Assembly (NCBI GenBank): GCA_016550425.1 | Contig: JABXGS010000030.1 | Span: 1-21,529, forward strand | Origin: an archaeon | Lineage (GTDB): Archaea; Asgardarchaeota; Hermodarchaeia; Hermodarchaeales; Hermodarchaeaceae | Length of the DNA: 21,529 nucleotides | Direction of reading: 5' to 3' | Shown here: one piece after another, positions 6,709-14,258 of the stretch | Layout of the letters: each line of letters begins with the position of its first letter | How positions within the stretch are numbered: the stretch's first letter is position 1 | Notes under the pieces: generated by a model | The model's input: only the letters and a program-made list of their open reading frames with translations | Database searches by the model: none | What the model was told of the DNA's origin: nothing | Program-made: the position numbers and the translations under genes

Positions 6709-6719
6709 AGTTGGTGTTT

Positions 6720-6733
6720 GAAAGACTTTTTAT
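6720..6733 (+). promoter_or_regulatory. Archaeal promoter of the RPC34-like gene
   Basis: GAAAGA followed by CTTTTTAT (6726-6733) has BRE-TATA layout. A transcript start about 25 bases after the TATA centre falls close to the ATG at 6762, so the message would be leaderless or nearly so. This favours ATG 6762 over the in-frame TTG 6711, which lies upstream of the TATA. Confidence 0.5.
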
Positions 6734-6761
6734 CCGGCGGACCTGTTTTCTAGATGATGTC

Positions 6762-7097
6762 ATGGAATCTGGTACTATTGAGCTCCTTAAGGACGCGGGA
6801 AAAAAAGGCATCCTTCTTGCAGACCTAGTTAAAAAAATGGGGGAACCAGAATCTACGCTTCTTACGATTATTGACTCACTGAGTAAAAACGGGCAAGTCA
6901 AGAAAGTTGAAGAAAAACATGATGGTAAATCCACCGTTCGTTTAATTTGGCAAGATTATGATGAAGCAGAATGGGATACCCTTGAGGGCTGTCCTTGCTT
7001 TATTTGTCCTGATATCGATCAATGCGGAGCCGGTCAACCAACCAGTCCATGGTTATGTGAAAAACTCAATTCTTGGATTAAGGGGCGCCTTGGTTAA
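6762..7097 (+). CDS. RPC34-like (Rpc6/POLR3F-type) winged-helix protein with four-Cys cluster
   Basis: This 111-aa protein resembles the archaeal homologue of RNA polymerase III subunit RPC34 (C34/RPC6). Residues 1-65 form a winged helix (IELLKDAGKKGILLADLVKKMG, then STLLTIIDSLSKNGQVKKVEE and a wing). The C-terminus has Cys79-x2-Cys82-x5-Cys88-x10-Cys99 with SP before the last Cys and a following W. This is the spacing I know for the Fe-S-binding C-terminus of eukaryotic RPC34. Archaeal RPC34 homologues are reported from Crenarchaeota and Thaumarchaeota. An extra Cys77 precedes the cluster. The central second winged helix of the eukaryotic protein is missing, as expected for the short archaeal form. 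The start ATG 6762 is chosen from the promoter position. Its 3' end overlaps the rlmE-like gene by 20 bases in convergent orientation. An Fe-S HTH regulator is the alternative. Confidence 0.75.
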   Translation: MESGTIELLKDAGKKGILLADLVKKMGEPESTLLTIIDSLSKNGQVKKVEEKHDGKSTVRLIWQDYDEAEWDTLEGCPCFICPDIDQCGAGQPTSPWLCEKLNSWIKGRLG

Positions 7098-7701
7098 CGG
7101 GTAACGGATTTCCACGAAATCCTTTTGCAATAAGATACATCTCTGGACTCCGTTTAAATGACGATTGAGGTTTATAGGTCTTCACTGAACGAAAGGAATT
7201 GCCAACACTCGTAATGAAGTCGTCAAATTCAATAGACTGAAAGACCTTTGTTATGAAATGACCTCTTTTTTCAAGTATCTTTGTAGCATATTCATAGCTC
7301 AGTTTGGCTAACCAAAGCTGTCGAGCTCTGTCTAGGGATTTAGTTCCCGTTAGTTTTGGAGAACAATCGCTGAGTAGAACCTGCGCGGGTTGTTCTAATT
7401 TGCTTAGTATTTGGTTTACTAAATCAGGGGATTCGATGGAGCTTTGAATGATATGAACTCCCGGAATCGGTTTTATATGAACCATATCGATTCCGATAAT
7501 AACTACGTTGGAGCCAATGCAACGTTCCTTAACAACTTGTAACCAAGAACCAGGGGCACTACATAAATCGACAACCCGTATAGCTTGTTTTAATACATCA
7601 AATCTTTCATCGATTTCAACTAACTTGAATGCAGCACGAGAGCGATAGCCAGTCTTTCGGGCTTTTCTGCGGTATGTCTCATTCTTCGTCCAGCGCTCCA
7701 T
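7078..7701 (-). CDS. rlmE: RlmE/FtsJ-type rRNA 2'-O-methyltransferase
   Basis: SAM-dependent ribose 2'-O-methyltransferase of the RrmJ/FtsJ family, which in bacteria methylates the 23S rRNA A-loop; archaeal relatives are usually assigned the same role. The N-terminus YRRKARKTGYRSRAAFKLVEID carries the catalytic Lys and RNA-contacting basic residues. VVDLCSAPGSWLQVV is SAM motif I. LLSDCSPKLTG supplies the catalytic Asp, HFITKVFQ the second Lys and SPEMYLIAKG the Glu, completing the K-D-K-E tetrad. Length (207 aa) is normal. The ATG follows GGAGGG at 9 bases, and the gene starts 4 bases after the trm1 stop. It is the last gene of the nop5-flpA-UPF0216-HTH-trm1 operon. Confidence 0.93.
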   Translation of the reverse strand: MERWTKNETYRRKARKTGYRSRAAFKLVEIDERFDVLKQAIRVVDLCSAPGSWLQVVKERCIGSNVVIIGIDMVHIKPIPGVHIIQSSIESPDLVNQILSKLEQPAQVLLSDCSPKLTGTKSLDRARQLWLAKLSYEYATKILEKRGHFITKVFQSIEFDDFITSVGNSFRSVKTYKPQSSFKRSPEMYLIAKGFRGNPLPVNQGAP

Positions 7702-7705
7702 AAAT

Positions 7706-8878
7706 TCAACCCTCCGTTGTAAGCGCTAAAAGGATCTCTGAGAGGGTTTGTTCTGTAGCAGATGTTCGTATCGCATGTGGCGAATAATGGGTTCGAACGC
7801 AGAATGCTCCTGCTTGGCGTAATCTACCAATTACATCCCGAAAAGGTGGAACTGGTATATTCAATTTATCTGCTAATTGATGGAGATCATAATAAGTCGC
7901 TGGACCGTCTATTTCATCTTGTATCGTGTTTAACAAGGACAAGGCTCTACGTTTGTTTCCAAGTCTAAAATTATCAAGATGCTGGCACATTTTTTTTATG
8001 AATGATTTATCTCCAAGCTTTCCAACCCAAAGAGGACCACCTAATTGTTCTCTTTCCGATTTACACTGCTTGCAACCTCTGATGCTCGGCAGCAAACCTT
8101 TAGCAACTGTCCTTTCTCCACATTGATTACAATGAATTATGAATCCTAGTTGTGACACTGCCTTCCACGAATTCTTGTCTCCTTCTATAGCTAAAAGATA
8201 CAACCGAATATAATGGTCAACTGAGAATGATAGTAATGGGAATAATCCGATATTTTGGGACACTGCTTCTCTTATAACACATCCAAGCAATATCCGTACT
8301 GCTAGCTCATGCGAATACTCTGTTTTCAATGGCACAGCTGCATATCTCTTAATACATGCACGTCGTCGAATACCCACCAAGACAGGCATATCTGTGGCTG
8401 TAAGACAAAGTAATGCTGGAGGCCTAAGCGCTCGAATAGCTGAATCAAAAAATTCTCTGGGAGAACCAAATGGATCGATATCGATGACATCAAATTTTTC
8501 ATGGAACGATCTATACTGGTTTAGTAAATGATTGGCTTCGCTATGGAAAATTTCCAGCACGTCTTTAACATCGTTCATGTCCCGGTTTCTTCTAATAAGC
8601 TCGACTGCTTCAGGATTCGAATCTCCCACAATAACTTTTTCGATGCCTGTTACCTCTTTTGCCATACGAATTGGGCGGACACCTGTTCCAGCAAAGGGGG
8701 TGCACACTCGGGTTCCTGTCTTCTCATATTTGGAAATAAATACTTGGAGTGCCACCATGGTTAAATCTCGATTAAGTTCAGATTTGGGATTGAAAAAGAC
8801 CTTCATGTCTGTTGTTGGAACTTTTTGTAAGGGTGGACGGAGAAAGCTGATGGCTCCTTCCTTGTCTTCCTCGTACAC
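7706..8878 (-). CDS. trm1: tRNA (guanine26-N2)-dimethyltransferase Trm1
   Basis: Trm1 dimethylates G26 of tRNA using SAM. Motifs in order are FFNPKSELNRDLTMVAL, SAM motif I CTPFAGTGVRPIRMAKE, acidic VIVGDSNPEAVELIRRN and the catalytic DIDPFGSPREFFDSAIRAL. Then come the C-terminal zinc-type pairs CNQC and CKQC and a winged-helix-like tail LHQLADKLNIPVPPFRDVIGRLRQAG. I start at GTG 8878, because GAGGAG lies 6 bases upstream and the codon follows the stop of the preceding gene by one base. A longer reading from 9004 would run 120 bases inside that gene and adds residues unlike Trm1. The resulting 390 aa is normal for archaeal Trm1. Same-strand neighbours are the HTH gene upstream and rlmE downstream. 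Confidence 0.95.
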   Translation of the reverse strand: MYEEDKEGAISFLRPPLQKVPTTDMKVFFNPKSELNRDLTMVALQVFISKYEKTGTRVCTPFAGTGVRPIRMAKEVTGIEKVIVGDSNPEAVELIRRNRDMNDVKDVLEIFHSEANHLLNQYRSFHEKFDVIDIDPFGSPREFFDSAIRALRPPALLCLTATDMPVLVGIRRRACIKRYAAVPLKTEYSHELAVRILLGCVIREAVSQNIGLFPLLSFSVDHYIRLYLLAIEGDKNSWKAVSQLGFIIHCNQCGERTVAKGLLPSIRGCKQCKSEREQLGGPLWVGKLGDKSFIKKMCQHLDNFRLGNKRRALSLLNTIQDEIDGPATYYDLHQLADKLNIPVPPFRDVIGRLRQAGAFCVRTHYSPHAIRTSATEQTLSEILLALTTEG

Positions 8879-8879
8879 A

Positions 8880-9839
8880 TCAAGCTCCTCGCCGACTTTG
8901 AATAAGCGTAATGAACTCACTCGGTTTATGAAGGGATATGAGCTCTTTGAGATAGACAACGGGTATGCCATTGATTGCATCGACAGTTGTTGATTCTGAG
9001 GCAACTATCACCGGATTCTCATTGAGAACATCCGCTAGTTTTGCTAGAAAATCAATTCGTTCTTCATCAAGATGTTCAAGGCGCTGTTTCAAGTAACTTA
9101 AAATGACATGCTTACGAAGGGAGTTGAGCAAGTTAAAAGGCGCATCATTGGCCAGGGTTGAATTGAAACCTAAACGAGAAAATACTTCTATTGCTGTTTT
9201 TGTGAATTTAGTTTGTCTATTTAGAGGCTCTTGCGTAACCTTACTTCTATTTGATGTGTTAAGGGTACCAAATAGATTCAGCGGTTCAATTAATGTTGTG
9301 TCAAGAAGCTCCTCTAAACGAAGGGCTACATCAATCGTGGGGTTCATTGTTCCTCTTTCATATTCGTATATAGCACGTCTTGAGAGTCCCATTCTTTCTG
9401 CAACATCTCCACGAGAATGACCCCCTGCTTCTCGTGCGATCTTCATTTTTTCTCCGTCCATAATAACGTAAACCCCGCCCTTTTTCGCTAGAAGAAAAGG
9501 AAAAGCGTGTTCTTCTAAAATTCGGCGCAGAGTCTCAAGTGTAATTGCAGAAATCGATCCGCGAGTATGAACCACACCATCTTGGAGGGGGCGTTTCCGC
9601 GTACGTTCTCCTATAATCAGTGGGGTACATCGAAGAATAGAACAGATTTTATACAATTCTTCTCGGACATGTACTTCAACATTGTCAATTGTTTGGCTGG
9701 CTTTAATTACAATCCGTGCATAACCTTCATCGATGATACTATCAAAACAATATTCTGGAGTAAAAGTTGTAGCGTGTTCTCGTGCCGCAGAATCTAGAAC
9801 GTCCCGCACCTCATCCAGATATCTTTGTTTCGTCTGCAT
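8880..9839 (-). CDS. XRE-type HTH transcriptional regulator (COG1395-like)
   Basis: Archaeal regulator with a central Cro/C1-type helix-turn-helix. The N-terminal ~120 residues (ARIVIKASQTIDNVEVHVREELYKICSILRCTPLIIGERTR, then GVVHTRGSISAITLETLRRIL) look like a PD-(D/E)XK-like or ligand-sensing domain of the COG1395 family. The HTH follows (MKIAREAGGHSRGDVAERMGLSRRAIYEYERGTMNPTIDVALRLEELLD). A longer C-terminal part resembles the N-terminal one in ending with IPVVYLKELISLHKP. I place the start at ATG 9839, just after the UPF0216 stop. An in-frame TTG at 9851 would add four residues and overlap that gene. About 319 aa is normal for the group. Its place inside an RNA-modification operon suggests operon-linked regulation, but no target site is visible. 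Confidence 0.88.
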   Translation of the reverse strand: MQTKQRYLDEVRDVLDSAAREHATTFTPEYCFDSIIDEGYARIVIKASQTIDNVEVHVREELYKICSILRCTPLIIGERTRKRPLQDGVVHTRGSISAITLETLRRILEEHAFPFLLAKKGGVYVIMDGEKMKIAREAGGHSRGDVAERMGLSRRAIYEYERGTMNPTIDVALRLEELLDTTLIEPLNLFGTLNTSNRSKVTQEPLNRQTKFTKTAIEVFSRLGFNSTLANDAPFNLLNSLRKHVILSYLKQRLEHLDEERIDFLAKLADVLNENPVIVASESTTVDAINGIPVVYLKELISLHKPSEFITLIQSRRGA

Positions 9840-9840
9840 A

Positions 9841-10275
9841 TTATTTGCCAAATCCTATTGTAAGGGTAGTGGGTAATTTCTGCCTTAAGAGACCCACTTC
9901 AGGCGAATAAATAATTCGGGGTAAACGTGTTGAACGCCACATTTGAAAAGGATAATCGATTTTTCCCAAAATACGTAACACCGTGAATTGTTCGAGTTTT
10001 GAACCACCTATAGTGTGTGCACCAGGTCCTAACGAGGTTCTTCGTAGAAGTATGAACGGTAACATAATCTGGCTATGATATTCAGACGGAATAATCTCTG
10101 CAATTTCTTCTAATTCCTCCAATCGAACTGAACTCTTTTGTCCATCTCGTGTGACAAAGCTTGGTGACCGTTCGCTAAGCAGTTTCAAAAGCGACTTCTT
10201 TGTGCGAGGCATATGATCATTAATTTGGGCAATTTCTCGTTCAAGCCCGGAAAGGAAACCCGAATATTTCTTCAT
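9841..10275 (-). CDS. UPF0216 / DUF61 family protein
   Basis: A 144-aa member of the archaeal UPF0216 (DUF61) family, whose function is unknown to me. Recognisable segments are IAQINDHMPRTKKSLLKLLSERSPSFVTRDG near the N-terminus, ELEEIAEIIPSEYHSQIMLPFILLRR in the middle, and IIYSPEVGLLRQKLPTTLTIGFGK at the end (the family's KLPT motif). The MPRTKK stretch is basic and could contact nucleic acid. The ATG at 10275 is 2 bases after the flpA stop, preceded by a GGTGAAG. It lies between flpA and an HTH regulator, so a role linked to rRNA modification or ribosome assembly is reasonable but not shown. Confidence 0.85.
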   Translation of the reverse strand: MKKYSGFLSGLEREIAQINDHMPRTKKSLLKLLSERSPSFVTRDGQKSSVRLEELEEIAEIIPSEYHSQIMLPFILLRRTSLGPGAHTIGGSKLEQFTVLRILGKIDYPFQMWRSTRLPRIIYSPEVGLLRQKLPTTLTIGFGK

Positions 10276-10277
10276 TT

Positions 10278-10973
10278 CTACACTTCACCAAACACTGCGC
10301 TAAGAAAAACGTGATCGGCGGAGTAAGGATCTAAGGATATCCGATCCACTACAGTAAATCCTGCTTTTGCTAATGTCTTTTCTTCACGATCAAATATTCG
10401 GGACGGCTTCTCAGTAACATCGATGCTCCGAGCTTTAATCGCAACATACGCAGTTCCACCTGGTCGAAGAAAACGCCGCGCATTATCTACTAATATCTTC
10501 GCCTGGTTTGGTTGCGCCACATCTTGATACAACACCTCTACCAATTCAGGTATTTGAAGATAGGATTCAGGATATCTAGCGTCTGCCATAATCGGAATCA
10601 TATTCTTTCGAGTTGCAGAAACCTGTACTAAATCCCGCATCACCCGCGGAGCAAATTCAACACAGTATATGTGACCACCTGCATTTAGGAGGTCCGAAAC
10701 ATGGCTAGCAGTGGTACCTGAAGAAGCACCTAAATAAAGGACTGAACTCTTAGGAGTAAAAGCATATGCAGTTAATCCTCGAAGTAGAGCTGCTGATAGC
10801 TTGCTTCTATGTGGATCCCAAATTCGGTACTCGTGGGATTTTACAGATACCATCTGTTCATTGTATACTGCTTTACCTGGAGTAAGATTCTTTGTTGCAG
10901 GACGTTTTGCTCCTGTATCTAGGTGCGCCCAAAAAAGGCTAGGTCTTTTTTTATCTTCTCTAATTTCAATCAA
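10278..10973 (-). CDS. flpA: Fibrillarin-like rRNA/tRNA 2'-O-methyltransferase
   Basis: Fibrillarin is the catalytic subunit of the box C/D RNP, transferring methyl groups from SAM to riboses selected by guide RNA. Visible in order: VYNEQMVSVKSHEYRIWDPHRSKLSAALLRGL, the SAM motif VLYLGASSGTTASHVSDLL, the acidic IYCVEFAPRVMRDLV, LYQDVAQPNQAKILVDNARRFL (catalytic Asp) and YVAIKARSIDVTEKP (catalytic Lys). The C-terminus has ISLDPYSADHVFLSAVF. At 231 aa it matches archaeal fibrillarin length. The start is TTG 10973, overlapping the nop5 stop (TTGA), with AGAGG about 9 bases upstream, so translation is coupled to nop5. It follows nop5 directly, the standard archaeal C/D RNP arrangement. Confidence 0.96.
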   Translation of the reverse strand: MIEIREDKKRPSLFWAHLDTGAKRPATKNLTPGKAVYNEQMVSVKSHEYRIWDPHRSKLSAALLRGLTAYAFTPKSSVLYLGASSGTTASHVSDLLNAGGHIYCVEFAPRVMRDLVQVSATRKNMIPIMADARYPESYLQIPELVEVLYQDVAQPNQAKILVDNARRFLRPGGTAYVAIKARSIDVTEKPSRIFDREEKTLAKAGFTVVDRISLDPYSADHVFLSAVFGEV

Positions 10974-12214
10974 GACGATTTCCTCTCCGTATCGGTTCGA
11001 CGCTTTTTCGGTGCGTGTGATTTAGATTTTTTTCTGAAATGTTTTCGTTTGGTAGGTCGCTTTTGTGGTTTTGATGGTGGTCGCTTCGGAGCGGTCGGAT
11101 ATTTTCGTTTAACCTCAGCAACCCGTGATAGAACAGTTTGTTTCAACTCATCGGCTACATATTGACCTGAGTAGAAATCAATTCGTGCCGCAATAGCGAT
11201 TTTTCCTGCAAGTATTCGAGCGATTTTTCCGCGTTGCCACCAAGGCGCTGAATGGACTAAGGTGTGTTGGAAAATAGCACCATGTTTCGGAGGTTTTGCT
11301 CCGGTCTTTAAAGCTCGAAAGAGTGCTTGTTCAGCACCGAGTACTTGGATAGTACTTGCTGGATAACGGGCAAGTTTCTCTATTCCTCCTGCTAATCCAA
11401 TTAGACGCGCTCCTATTACAGGACCAATCAATGCTCGTAGGTTTGGAGCGAGAACATGCATTGATTCGTCTAAATATCTCTCAAGTTGCTCTCGAAATGT
11501 ATAAAGATCAAGGATTTGACGGGCTAATGATTGAACCATTACCATATCTGATTCAAGAATTTCTGCTCCGATTGACTGCTCAAGCAGTTCAGCTTTCACA
11601 GACGAGTCCGTTAGTAACTTCAATAAGTTGGGATTCTCTTCAATATCTCTTCTAGAACCTCCTTCTGTGACAATCCGTGCTAAAGTCTGCCCATTCTCAA
11701 TGGCGTTTGCGGCTTCAGGGAAATGCAAACCATACCACTCCCGAAGTCGAGAAACCATCAAATTTTGGACTTTTTCAACATCGTCTAAGGTATTCATCGC
11801 TTGGATAATTAATTGATCATTTTGTCCAGCCGCCTCTCGGACTGCTATTCGGGAAACTCCCAATGCAATCTCATGAAGTCGTTTCTCATCTTTAGAGGGA
11901 ATTGCACTATCAAGGAAATCTTGGCGTAATTTGCGCCACAGCCTTATATCCTCATATTGCAGTGCTTTTACATTATATAATCTCGAAAAATCCTCAGCAA
12001 CCACTTGTGACTCAACATAAATACGATTAACCGCTTTTTCATCTAAGGTACCAAAAAATTCTGCAAGAAGAGAATCCGCAACTCCCCGGCGAATTCGATG
12101 AAAAACTAGTATAATCTCGTCAACGGTTTCTCCTAAAGCTGCTTCAGAAATTATTGAAAAGTGCTCATCAAGACAATATACTTTTCCAATACCAAAGATG
12201 AGAAAGCCATCCAC
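10970..12214 (-). CDS. nop5: C/D box RNP core protein Nop5 (Nop56/58-like)
   Basis: Nop5 bridges L7Ae-bound guide RNA and fibrillarin in the archaeal box C/D RNP. An N-terminal NOP5NT-like domain (about residues 1-55, beginning MDGFLIFGIGKVYCLDE) is followed by a long coiled coil (about 95-220). The Nop domain at about 240-355 carries LRALIGPVIGARLIGLAGGIEKLARYPASTIQVLGAEQALFRALK, the family signature. GAIFQHTLVHSAPWWQRGKIARILAGKIAIAARID follows. After residue 365 comes a very basic Lys/Arg/Pro tail. Start GTG 12214 lies 6 bases after AGGTGA and about 20 bases after the predicted transcript start. It is the first gene of the six-gene RNA-modification operon and overlaps flpA by 4 bases. Confidence 0.96.
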   Translation of the reverse strand: MDGFLIFGIGKVYCLDEHFSIISEAALGETVDEIILVFHRIRRGVADSLLAEFFGTLDEKAVNRIYVESQVVAEDFSRLYNVKALQYEDIRLWRKLRQDFLDSAIPSKDEKRLHEIALGVSRIAVREAAGQNDQLIIQAMNTLDDVEKVQNLMVSRLREWYGLHFPEAANAIENGQTLARIVTEGGSRRDIEENPNLLKLLTDSSVKAELLEQSIGAEILESDMVMVQSLARQILDLYTFREQLERYLDESMHVLAPNLRALIGPVIGARLIGLAGGIEKLARYPASTIQVLGAEQALFRALKTGAKPPKHGAIFQHTLVHSAPWWQRGKIARILAGKIAIAARIDFYSGQYVADELKQTVLSRVAEVKRKYPTAPKRPPSKPQKRPTKRKHFRKKSKSHAPKKRRTDTERKSS

Positions 12215-12257
12215 GTTCTTTCACCTATTCGCGTAATGCCTACCAGTTCAGGGCACT

Positions 12258-12265
12258 GTAAAAAG
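12258..12265 (-). promoter_or_regulatory. Putative promoter of the nop5-rlmE operon
   Basis: On the minus strand GGAATCTTTTTAC gives a TATA-like run (CTTTTTAC) with a purine-rich BRE-like flank. The start about 25 bases downstream falls near 12235, leaving the AGGTGA Shine-Dalgarno and GTG 12214 in a short leader. It shares the 150-base divergent spacer with the S30e promoter. Confidence 0.45.
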
Positions 12266-12315
12266 ATTCCTAATACCAAACAACCATCTGACTCCCCATT
12301 TTTCAGTACGGCAAA

Positions 12316-12330
12316 TGGAAATCCTTAAAG
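12316..12330 (+). promoter_or_regulatory. Putative promoter of the S30e gene
   Basis: TGGAAAT followed by CCTTAAAG (12323-12330) has BRE-TATA layout. A start about 25 bases downstream would lie near 12350, leaving about 15 bases before ATG 12365. Confidence 0.4.
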
Positions 12331-12364
12331 GCTAAGATGCAAACACCGAGTTAGTGATACGATA

Positions 12365-12538
12365 ATGCCAGGATCACACGGAAGCTTAACAAAAGCCGGC
12401 AAAGTTCGGAGTCAAACCCCAAAGGTCGAGGGCAAAGTACGCGTTACTCCGATTCCTCGTCTACGCAACCGTAGAATCTACACCAAACGCATTTTGAATC
12501 AGACCCCTGCTGGACAGCCCAAAGCTGTTCGACGCTAG
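12365..12538 (+). CDS. rps30e: 30S ribosomal protein S30e
   Basis: Small basic ribosomal protein of the S30e family, 57 aa. It reads MPGSHGSLTKAGKVRSQTPK at the start, the family hallmark, then a P-I-P-R-L-R-N-R-R-x-Y-x-K-R stretch and a C-terminus ending Q-P-K-A-V-R-R. The MPGSHGSLTKAGKV start is nearly invariant in archaea and eukaryotes. S30e is mostly confined to TACK/Asgard archaea and eukaryotes, so it helps place the organism. It lies divergent from nop5 and is followed 64 bases later by elp3. Confidence 0.95.
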   Translation: MPGSHGSLTKAGKVRSQTPKVEGKVRVTPIPRLRNRRIYTKRILNQTPAGQPKAVRR

Positions 12539-12602
12539 GCTGAGAAACCTCATTCTAGAGCTCCTTCATACACTTTTCATTCAATATGCGAATACTGGTC
12601 AG

Positions 12603-14198
12603 GTGGAAATAAGGTTGCAGCGCGTTGCCGAAGAAATTCTTCAAGCAGCATTGTCAGGGAAAATTCAGAGCAAAGAGGATTTACAGAAGTATAAACGAAA
12701 GCTTAGTCGCAAATATCATCTCTCACGGTTTCCTTCAGATGTTGAAATATTAGGATATGCAACAGAAGAGGAGAAAAAAAAGGTTAGTCATATTCTTCGA
12801 AAGAAACCAACCCGCACTCTTTCTGGCGTAAGTGTCGTTGCTGTCATGACAGAGCCAATGGAGTGTCCAGGTCAGTGTACTTATTGTCCAACAAATATTC
12901 CCACAGCTCCTAAAGCATACGTGGGTGATGAACCTGCCACACTTCGAGCACGACAGAATCAATATGATCCGTATCTTCAAATGGTTAGTCGATTAGAACA
13001 GCTTGAAGCTATGGGTCATAGTACTGACAAAGTCGAACTAATCATAATGGGTGGGACTTTTTTGTCTGCTTCAACAGAGTATCAGAATGAGTTTGTGAAG
13101 CGCTGTCTTGATGCCATGAATGATTGTGAAGCTCAAGACCTTAATGAAGCAATTAAATTAGCAGAAAAGGCGCCTATTCGACCCGTTGGAATAACAATAG
13201 AAACTCGACCCGATTATTGCAAACAGACGCATATTGATAGAATGCTGAATCTGGGAGCCACACGTGTTGAACTGGGTGTTCAGACTATTTATGATGAAAT
13301 CTACACAGTAATTCGTCGTGGTCACACAGTATCTGATGTTATTAGTTCTACCCAATTTGCCAAGGACGCTGGACTGAAGGTTTGCTATCATATTATGCCA
13401 GGGCTGCCTGGTTCTTCCAAAGAAATGGATCAACAAGTCTTCAAAGATTTATTCTCTCGAGAAGAATTTCAACCGGATATGCTCAAAATTTATCCTTGCC
13501 TGGTACTGCGCGGAAGTGCCCTATTCGAAACTTGGCGAAAAGGGGAATATGCTCCATACACGACAGAAGAGGTAGTCGACCTTATCGCTGATATTATGCC
13601 CTCCATACCCCGCTGGGTACGTATCCAACGTATGCAACGCGATATCCCTAAACGACTAATCGTGGCTGGCCCCAATGCAGGAAATCTAACTCAACTAGTA
13701 TTTCAGCATGCTGAAAATAGGGGATACCAGCTGCAAAACATCAGGTATCGTGAGGTTGGATATAGACAAAGATCTCAAATGGATACAAGTAACGATGAAC
13801 CAGAAATCGAGGCATTAACTCTTAGAATTGATGAATATCCAGCATCAGGTGGAAAGGAAATTTTCTTCGCCTATGAAAATCTAGAACAAGACTCATTAGT
13901 CGGATATCTTCGGCTTCGTATACCAAGTGATCAAGCACATCGAGCCGAAGTTAAAAATAAAAACGCGGCGCTACTTCGTGAACTCCATATCTATGGGCAA
14001 TCCATCAAGCTGGGAACAACTCACGAAGATGCATGGCAACACCGGGGGCTTGGTGCCCAGCTTTTAGTTGCGGCTGAAGAGTATGCACAAAAATATGATA
14101 GAAAACGAATTGTATGTACCAGTGGGATAGGAGCGAGAGAATATTATTTACGGCACGGTTATCGTTATGACGGACCTTATGTGACTAAACGCTTATAG
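12603..14198 (+). CDS. elp3: Elp3: radical SAM/GNAT tRNA U34-modifying enzyme
   Basis: Elp3 is the catalytic subunit of Elongator and in archaea acts alone, adding carboxymethyl-type groups to U34 of tRNA. The radical SAM domain carries Cys88-x3-Cys92-x2-Cys95 in ECPGQCTYCPTNIPTAPK, the 4Fe-4S ligands. ELIIMGGTFLSASTEYQNEFVKRCLDAMN, GITIETRPDYCKQTHIDRML and ELGVQTIYDEIYTVIRRGHT follow. The C-terminal GNAT acetyltransferase domain ends in QHRGLGAQLLVAAEEYAQK and an ARxYYLRHGYRYDGPYVTKRL tail. Length 531 aa is normal. The start GTG 12603 has only a weak Shine-Dalgarno (GGTCAG), and an in-frame TTG at 12615 cannot be excluded. It is transcribed with or after S30e and precedes glmS on the same strand. 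Confidence 0.96.
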   Translation: MEIRLQRVAEEILQAALSGKIQSKEDLQKYKRKLSRKYHLSRFPSDVEILGYATEEEKKKVSHILRKKPTRTLSGVSVVAVMTEPMECPGQCTYCPTNIPTAPKAYVGDEPATLRARQNQYDPYLQMVSRLEQLEAMGHSTDKVELIIMGGTFLSASTEYQNEFVKRCLDAMNDCEAQDLNEAIKLAEKAPIRPVGITIETRPDYCKQTHIDRMLNLGATRVELGVQTIYDEIYTVIRRGHTVSDVISSTQFAKDAGLKVCYHIMPGLPGSSKEMDQQVFKDLFSREEFQPDMLKIYPCLVLRGSALFETWRKGEYAPYTTEEVVDLIADIMPSIPRWVRIQRMQRDIPKRLIVAGPNAGNLTQLVFQHAENRGYQLQNIRYREVGYRQRSQMDTSNDEPEIEALTLRIDEYPASGGKEIFFAYENLEQDSLVGYLRLRIPSDQAHRAEVKNKNAALLRELHIYGQSIKLGTTHEDAWQHRGLGAQLLVAAEEYAQKYDRKRIVCTSGIGAREYYLRHGYRYDGPYVTKRL

Positions 14199-14210
14199 AT
14201 ATCCCAAATG

Positions 14211-14223
14211 GGAAAATTTATGC
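14211..14223 (+). promoter_or_regulatory. Putative promoter of glmS
   Basis: GGGAAA followed by ATTTATGC resembles BRE-TATA. It lies just after the elp3 stop. A transcript start near 14243 would put the TTG at 14259 about 15 bases into the message. Confidence 0.4.
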
Positions 14224-14258
14224 TAAGGGCTAGGAGTGTTTGATAGGGGCAAATTAAC

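Noticed and set aside
8532..8993. 153-aa plus-strand ORF opposite trm1 and the HTH gene
   Set aside because: It is the complement of well-supported minus-strand genes and has no recognisable motifs. Similar shadow frames elsewhere were left out for the same reason.
8880..9004. Longer N-terminus for Trm1 from 9004
   Set aside because: It would overlap the preceding HTH gene by about 120 bases, whereas GTG 8878 has a good Shine-Dalgarno and matches Trm1 length.
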